NCBI GenBank assembly: GCA_027186245.1
Contig: CP114481.1
Coordinates: 20,615,501-20,679,500 of the forward strand
Source: Coriaria nepalensis
Taxonomy: Eukaryota; Streptophyta; Magnoliopsida; Cucurbitales; Coriariaceae
DNA length: 64,000 bases
Reading direction: 5' to 3'
In this document: positions 59,462-64,000 of the stretch, piece by piece
Numbering within the stretch: position 1 is the first letter of the stretch
Layout: the number at the start of each line of letters is the position of its first letter
The notes under the pieces: model-generated
Database searches by the model: none
What the model saw: the letters and a program-made list of their open reading frames with translations, nothing else
Told to the model about the DNA's origin: nothing
Translations under genes and position numbers: made by a program

Positions 59462-62400
59462 TTAGAGTCATCATCTCAGTGACTCTTCGAAAGTCACTAA
59501 TTCATTTGAAAGCAATTAAAATGAATTCTATTTTCGCACTTCGAACCCGACATTCGTACATAACTTGCAAATGATCATTTAAGGGCAGGTATGTGTTTGT
59601 TTTATTTAAGATTCATTTCAATCAATCTTTCCAAGTCACTAATTTATTTGAAAACAATTCAAAGGAATTCTAATTTTACACTTCAAACACTACTTTCCCG
59701 CATCACTTGCTAATGATCTTTTTAAGACAAGTATGCATTTGTTTTATCTTATATTCATTTCAGTGAGTCTTTTCAAGACACTATATCTTTCGGAAGCCAT
59801 TGGAGCGAATACTATTTTTGCATTTCAAACACGACTTTCGCGCATAGCTTGCATATGATTTTTTGAAGGCAAGTATGAATTTGTTTAATCTTAGAGTCAT
59901 CATCTCAGTGACTCTTTAAAAGTCATTAATTCATTTGAAAGCAATTAAAATGAAATCTATTTTCGCACTTCGAACCCGACATGTGTACATAACTTGCTAA
60001 TTATTATTTAAGGGCAAGTACGCATTTGTTTTATTTGAGATTCATGTCAATGAGTCTTTTCAAGTCACTAATGCATTTGACAAAAATTCAAATGAATTCT
60101 ATTTTTACACCTTAAACACTACTCTCGTTGATCACTTGTTGATGATCTTTTTAGGACAAGTATGCATTTGATTGATCTTATATTTATTTCAATGAGTCTT
60201 TTCAAGACAATAAATCATTTGGAAGCCATTGTAGCGAATACTATTTTCGCATTTCTAACACGACTTTCGCGCATAGCTTGCATATGATTTTTTGAAGGCA
60301 AGTACGAATTTGTTTAGTCTTAGAGTCATCATCTCAATGACTCTTTAAAAGTCATTAATTCATTTGAAAGCAATTAAAATGAAATCTATTTTCGCACTTC
60401 GAACCCGACTTTCGTACATAACTTGCTAATTATCATTTAAGGGCAGGTATGTGTTTGTTTTATTTGAGATTCATTTCAATCAATCTTTCCAAGTCACTAA
60501 TTTATTTGAAAACAATTGAAAGGAATTCTAATTTTACACTTCAAACACTACTTTCCCGCATCACTTGCTAATGATCTTTTTAAGACAAGTATGCATTTGT
60601 TTTATCTTATATTCATGTCAATGAGTGTTTTCAAGACACTAAATCATTTGGAAGCCATTGGAGTGAATACTATTTTCGCATTTGAAACACGACTTTCGCG
60701 CATAGCTTGCATATGATTTTTTGAAGGCAAGTACGAATTTGTTTAGTCTTAGAGTCATCATCTCAATGACTCTTTAAAAGTCATTAATTCATTTGAAAGC
60801 AATTAAAATGAAATCTATTTTCGCATTTCGAACCCGACTTTCGTAAATAACTTGCTAATTATCATTTAAGGGCAGGTATGTGTTTGTTTTATTTGAGATT
60901 CATTTCAATCAATCTTTCCAAGTCACTAATTTATTTGAAAACAATTGAAAGGACTTCTAATTTTACACTTCAAACACTACTTTCCCGCATCACTTGCTAA
61001 TGATCTTTTTAAGACAAGTATGCATTTGTTTTATCTTATATTCATTTCAGTGAGTCTTTTCAAGACACTAAATCTTTCGGAAGCCATTGGAGCGAATACT
61101 ATTTTTGCATTTCAAACACGACTTTCGCGCATAGCTTGCATATGATTTTTTGAAGGCAAGTATGAATTTGTTTAATCTTAGAGTCATCATCTCAGTGACT
61201 CTTCGAAAGTCACTAATTCATTTGAAAGCAATTAAAATGAATTCTATTTTCGCACTTCGAACCCGACATTCGTACATAACTTGCAAATGATCTTTTAAGG
61301 GCAGGTATGTGTTTGTTTTATTTGAGATTCATTTCAATCAATCTTTCCAAGTCACTAATTTATTTGAAAACAATTCAAAGGAATTCTAATTTTACACTTC
61401 AAACACTACTTTCCCGCATCACTTGCTAATGATCTTTTTAAGACAAGTATGCATTTGTTTTATCTTATATTCATTTCAATGAGTGTTTTCAAGACACTAA
61501 ATCATTTGGAAGCCATTGGAGCGAATACTATTTTTGCATTTCAAACACGACTTTCGCGCATAGCTTGCATATGATTTTTTGAAGGCAAGTATGAATTTGT
61601 TTAATCTTAGAGCCATCATCTCAGTGACTCTTTGAAAGTCACTAATTCATTTGAATGCAATTAAAATGAATTCTATTTTCGCACTTCGAACCCGACATTC
61701 GTACATAACTTGCAAATGATCATTTAAGGGCAGGTATGTGTTTGTTTTATTTGAGATTCATTTCAATCAATCTTTCCAAGTCACTAATTTATTTGAAAAC
61801 AATTCAAATGAATTCTATTTTTACACTTCAAACACTACTTTCCCGCATAACTTGCTAATGATCTTTTTAAGACAAGTATGCAATTGTTTTATCTTATATT
61901 CATTTCAGTGAGTCTTTTCAAGACAATAAATCATTTGGAAGCCGTTGTAGCGAATACTATTTTCACATTTCTAACACGACTTTCGCGCATAGCTTGCATA
62001 TTATTTTTTGAGCGCAAGTATGAATTTGTTTTATTTTCGTGTCATTATCTCAATTACTTTTTGAAAGTCACTAATTCATTTGAAAGCAATTAAAATGAAT
62101 TCTATTTTCGCACTTCCAACCCGACTTTCGTAAATAACTTGCTAATTATCATTTAAGGGCAAGTATGAATTTGTTTTAGTTGAGATTCATGTGAATCAAT
62201 CTTTCCAAGTCACTAATTTATTTGAAAACAATTCAAAGGAATTCTAATTTTACACTTCAAACACTACTTTCCCGCATCACTTGCTAATCATCTTTTTAAG
62301 ACAAGTATGCATTTGTTTTATCTTATATTCATTTCAATGAGTCTTTTCAAGACATTAAATCTTTCGGAAGCCATTGGAGCGAATACTATTTTTGCATTTC

Positions 62401-62503
62401 AAACACGGCTTTCGCGCATAGCTTGAATATGATTTTTTGAAGGCAAGTACGAAATTGTTTAATCTTAGAGTCATCATCTCAATGACTCTTTAAAAGTCAT
62501 TAA

Positions 62504-62932
62504 TTCATTTGAAAGCAATTAAAATGAAATCTATTTTCGCACTTCGAACCCGACATGTGTACATAACTTGCTAATTATTATTTAAGGGCAAGTACGCATT
62601 TGTTTTATTTGAGATTCATGTCAATGAGTCTTTTCAAGTCACTAATGCATTTGACAAAAATTCAAATGAATTCTATTTTTACACCTTAAACACTACTCTC
62701 GTTGATCACTTGTTGATGATCTTTTTAAGACAAGTATGCATTTGATTTATCTTATATTTATTTCAATGAGTCTTTTCAAGACAATAAATCATTTGGAAGC
62801 CATTGTAGCGAATACTATTTTCGCATTTCTAACACGACTTTCGCGCATAGCTTGCATATTATTTTTTGAACGCAAGTAGGATTTTGTTTAATCTTAGAGC
62901 CATCATCTCAGTGACTCTTTGAAAGTCCCTAA
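62504..62932 (+). repeat. 'gacatgtgtac' monomer, copy at 62504
   Basis: A distinctive diverged monomer ('gacatgtgtac', 'aattattatttaagg', 'gacaaaaattcaaatg', 'ctctcgttgatcac'). It matches 63362-63790 at 858 bp, and its A and B also match 59930 onward. Confidence 0.8.
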
Positions 62933-63361
62933 TTCATTTGAAAGCAATTAAAATGAATTTTGTTTTCGCACTTCGAACCCGACATTCGTACATAACTTGC
63001 GAATGATAATTGAAGGGCAAGTATGCGTTTGTTTAATTTGAGATTCATGTCAATCAGTCTTTTCAAGTCACTAATTTATTTGAAAACAATTCAAATGAAT
63101 TCTATTTTTACACTTCAAACACTACTTTCCCGCATAACTTGCTAATGATCTTTTTAAGACAAGTATGCATTTGTTTTATCCTATATTCATTTCAATGAGT
63201 CTTTTCAAGACACTAAATCATTTGGAAGCCATTGGAGCGAATACTATTTTCGCATTTCAAACACGGCTTTCGCGCATAGCTTGAATATGATTTTTTGAAG
63301 GCAAATACGAAATTGTTTAATCTTAGAGTCATCCTCTCAATGACTCTTTAAAAGTCATTAA

Positions 63362-63790
63362 TTCATTTGAAAGCAATTAAAATGAAATCTATTTTCGCAC
63401 TTCGAACCCGACATGTGTACATAACTTGCTAATTATTATTTAAGGGCAAGTACGCATTTGTTTTATTTGAGATTCATGTCAATGAGTCTTTTCAAGTCAC
63501 TAATGCATTTGACAAAAATTCAAATGAATTCTATTTTTACACCTTAAACACTACTCTCGTTGATCACTTGTTGATGATCTTTTTAAGACAAGTATGCATT
63601 TGATTTATCTTATATTTATTTCAATGAGTCTTTTCAAGACAATAAATCATTTGGAAGCCATTGTAGCGAATACTATTTTCGCATTTCTAACACGACTTTC
63701 GCGCATAGCTTGCATATTATTTTTTGAACGCAAGTAGGAATTTGTTTTATTTTAGTGTCATTATCTCAATTACTTTTTGAAAGTCACTAA
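63362..63790 (+). repeat. 'gacatgtgtac' monomer, copy at 63362
   Basis: Second close copy of the 62504 monomer. The two differ mainly in the last third, where this copy has 'tttagtgtcattatctcaatt' in place of 'cttagagccatcatctcag'. Confidence 0.8.
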
Positions 63791-64000
63791 TTCTTTTGAA
63801 AGCAATTAAAATGAATTCTATTTTCGCACTTCGAACCCGACTTTCGTAAATAACTTGCTAATTATCATTTAAGGGCAAGTATGAATTTGTTTTAGTTGAG
63901 ATTCATGTCAATGAGTCTTTTCGAGTTACTAATTTATTTGAAAACAATTCAAATGAATTCTATTTTTGCACTTCAAACACTACTTTCCCGCATCACTTGC
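63791..64000 (+). repeat. Partial monomer at the window end (210 bp)
   Basis: A complete A subunit and the first part of B, cut by the window edge inside the B inverted repeat. It resembles monomer 62075, sharing 'cgtaaataac' and 'gtatgaatttgttttagttgag'. Confidence 0.9.

Larger units (their letters stand above)
1..64000 (+). repeat. Satellite DNA array, 429-bp monomer, 149 full copies plus a partial one
   Basis: The whole window is a head-to-tail array of one 429-bp unit with no reversed copies and no foreign sequence. Monomer starts, at the conserved ttcattt just after actaa, can be followed at 1, 430, 859, 1288, 1717, 2148, 2577 and onward to 63791. Departures from the 429 register are few and all located. 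GC content is about 33%. Long homogeneous tandem arrays of this kind are known from centromeric, pericentromeric and subtelomeric heterochromatin of animals and plants. I do not recognise this family, so chromosomal location and species are open. The array runs off both ends of the window, so its true length is unknown. Confidence 0.98.
53493..64000 (+). repeat. Diverged satellite zone (24 full monomers and one partial)
   Basis: Monomers from 53493 to the end show more private substitutions and more small indels than the rest. New marks include 'gggcaggtatgtgtttg', 'caatcaatctttcc', 'gacattcgtacataac', 'gacatgtgtac' and 'ccattaaagcg'. Register shifts are +1 in monomers 54780, 55210 and 56069 and -1 in 57357. 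Local duplications remain. No gene, transposon or non-satellite flank is reached. Confidence 0.82.

Noticed and set aside
2323..62093. About 45 open frames of 60-88 codons on the plus strand, with similar translations (start HFK.YFRGSLVDDLF, hydrophobic middle).
   Set aside because: They are one frame through subunits B and C, repeated because the DNA is. Most begin at a non-ATG codon (TTG). They end at a TGA, or run 12 codons further where it is mutated to AGA, or open further where an indel removes an upstream stop. Their presence tracks satellite variants, they have no upstream signals, and many monomers between them lack the frame. No coding family is recognisable.
1..64000. A giant repetitive protein gene, since 429 is a multiple of 3.
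   Set aside because: The repeat would keep one frame, but no frame is open through a whole monomer; stops occur in every monomer. The subunits are each 1 modulo 3 in length, so homologous subunits are read in different frames.
1..64000. CRISPR array or bacterial repeat region.
   Set aside because: There are no unique spacers between conserved short repeats and no cas genes. The whole unit is repeated, subunits are about 143 bp, and the array exceeds 64 kb.
1..64000. Ribosomal DNA, tRNA cluster, telomere or minisatellite.
   Set aside because: No rRNA or complete tRNA sequence and no short telomeric motif are present. The repeat unit is far longer than a minisatellite unit.
1..64000. Poly-A signals and TATA-like stretches.
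   Set aside because: AT-rich hexamers occur in every monomer as expected at about 33% GC. Nothing links them to a transcript.

Overview
This window is one uninterrupted block of satellite DNA. I find no protein-coding gene, RNA gene, transposon or CRISPR array in it. The repeat is a 429-bp monomer, about 33% GC (141 of 429 bases G or C in the first copy). All copies lie in the same orientation, from the first base to the last. I placed the start of every monomer by hand, anchored on the conserved junction where 'actaa' meets 'ttcattt'. The window holds 149 complete monomers plus a final 210-bp partial one. The spacing is exactly accounted for: 149 x 429 = 63,921, and the observed 63,790 bp is explained by one +2 insertion, seven shared 19-bp deletions, two 1-bp deletions, three 1-bp insertions and one further 1-bp deletion.

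Each monomer is a trimer of diverged but alignable subunits: A (142 bp), B (142 bp) and C (145 bp). An ancestral repeat of about 143 bp was therefore amplified as a trimer. Every subunit carries the same short inverted repeat (6-bp arms, 16-bp spacer) at the same position, and some arm differences between subunits are complementary. Two further inverted repeats sit at subunit junctions.

Above the monomer there are several layers of multi-monomer repeats. Two monomer families alternate, here called alpha and beta. Region 1-4292 is alpha. Region 4293-8581 is beta, with a 1,287-bp tandem duplication. Region 8582-23034 is alpha, built on a 2,555-bp six-monomer unit marked by a 19-bp deletion. Region 23035-25607 is a second copy of the 4.3-8.6 kb beta block. 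Region 25608-44054 is beta, built on a 1,716-bp four-monomer unit, with a block of about 6 kb repeated at an offset of 7,293 bp and two small alpha-like islands. Region 44055-53492 is beta, with a block repeated at 3,861 bp. Region 53493-64000 is a more diverged zone with scattered 1-bp indels, perhaps nearer an array edge.

The pattern is that of a eukaryotic centromeric, pericentromeric or other heterochromatic satellite assembled from long reads. I do not recognise the satellite family and cannot name the species. CpG is not depleted (about 13 per monomer, close to expectation), yet many family-distinguishing sites are CpG/TpG/CpA alternatives. Short open frames of 60-88 codons recur every few monomers because the repeat does; I do not regard them as genes.
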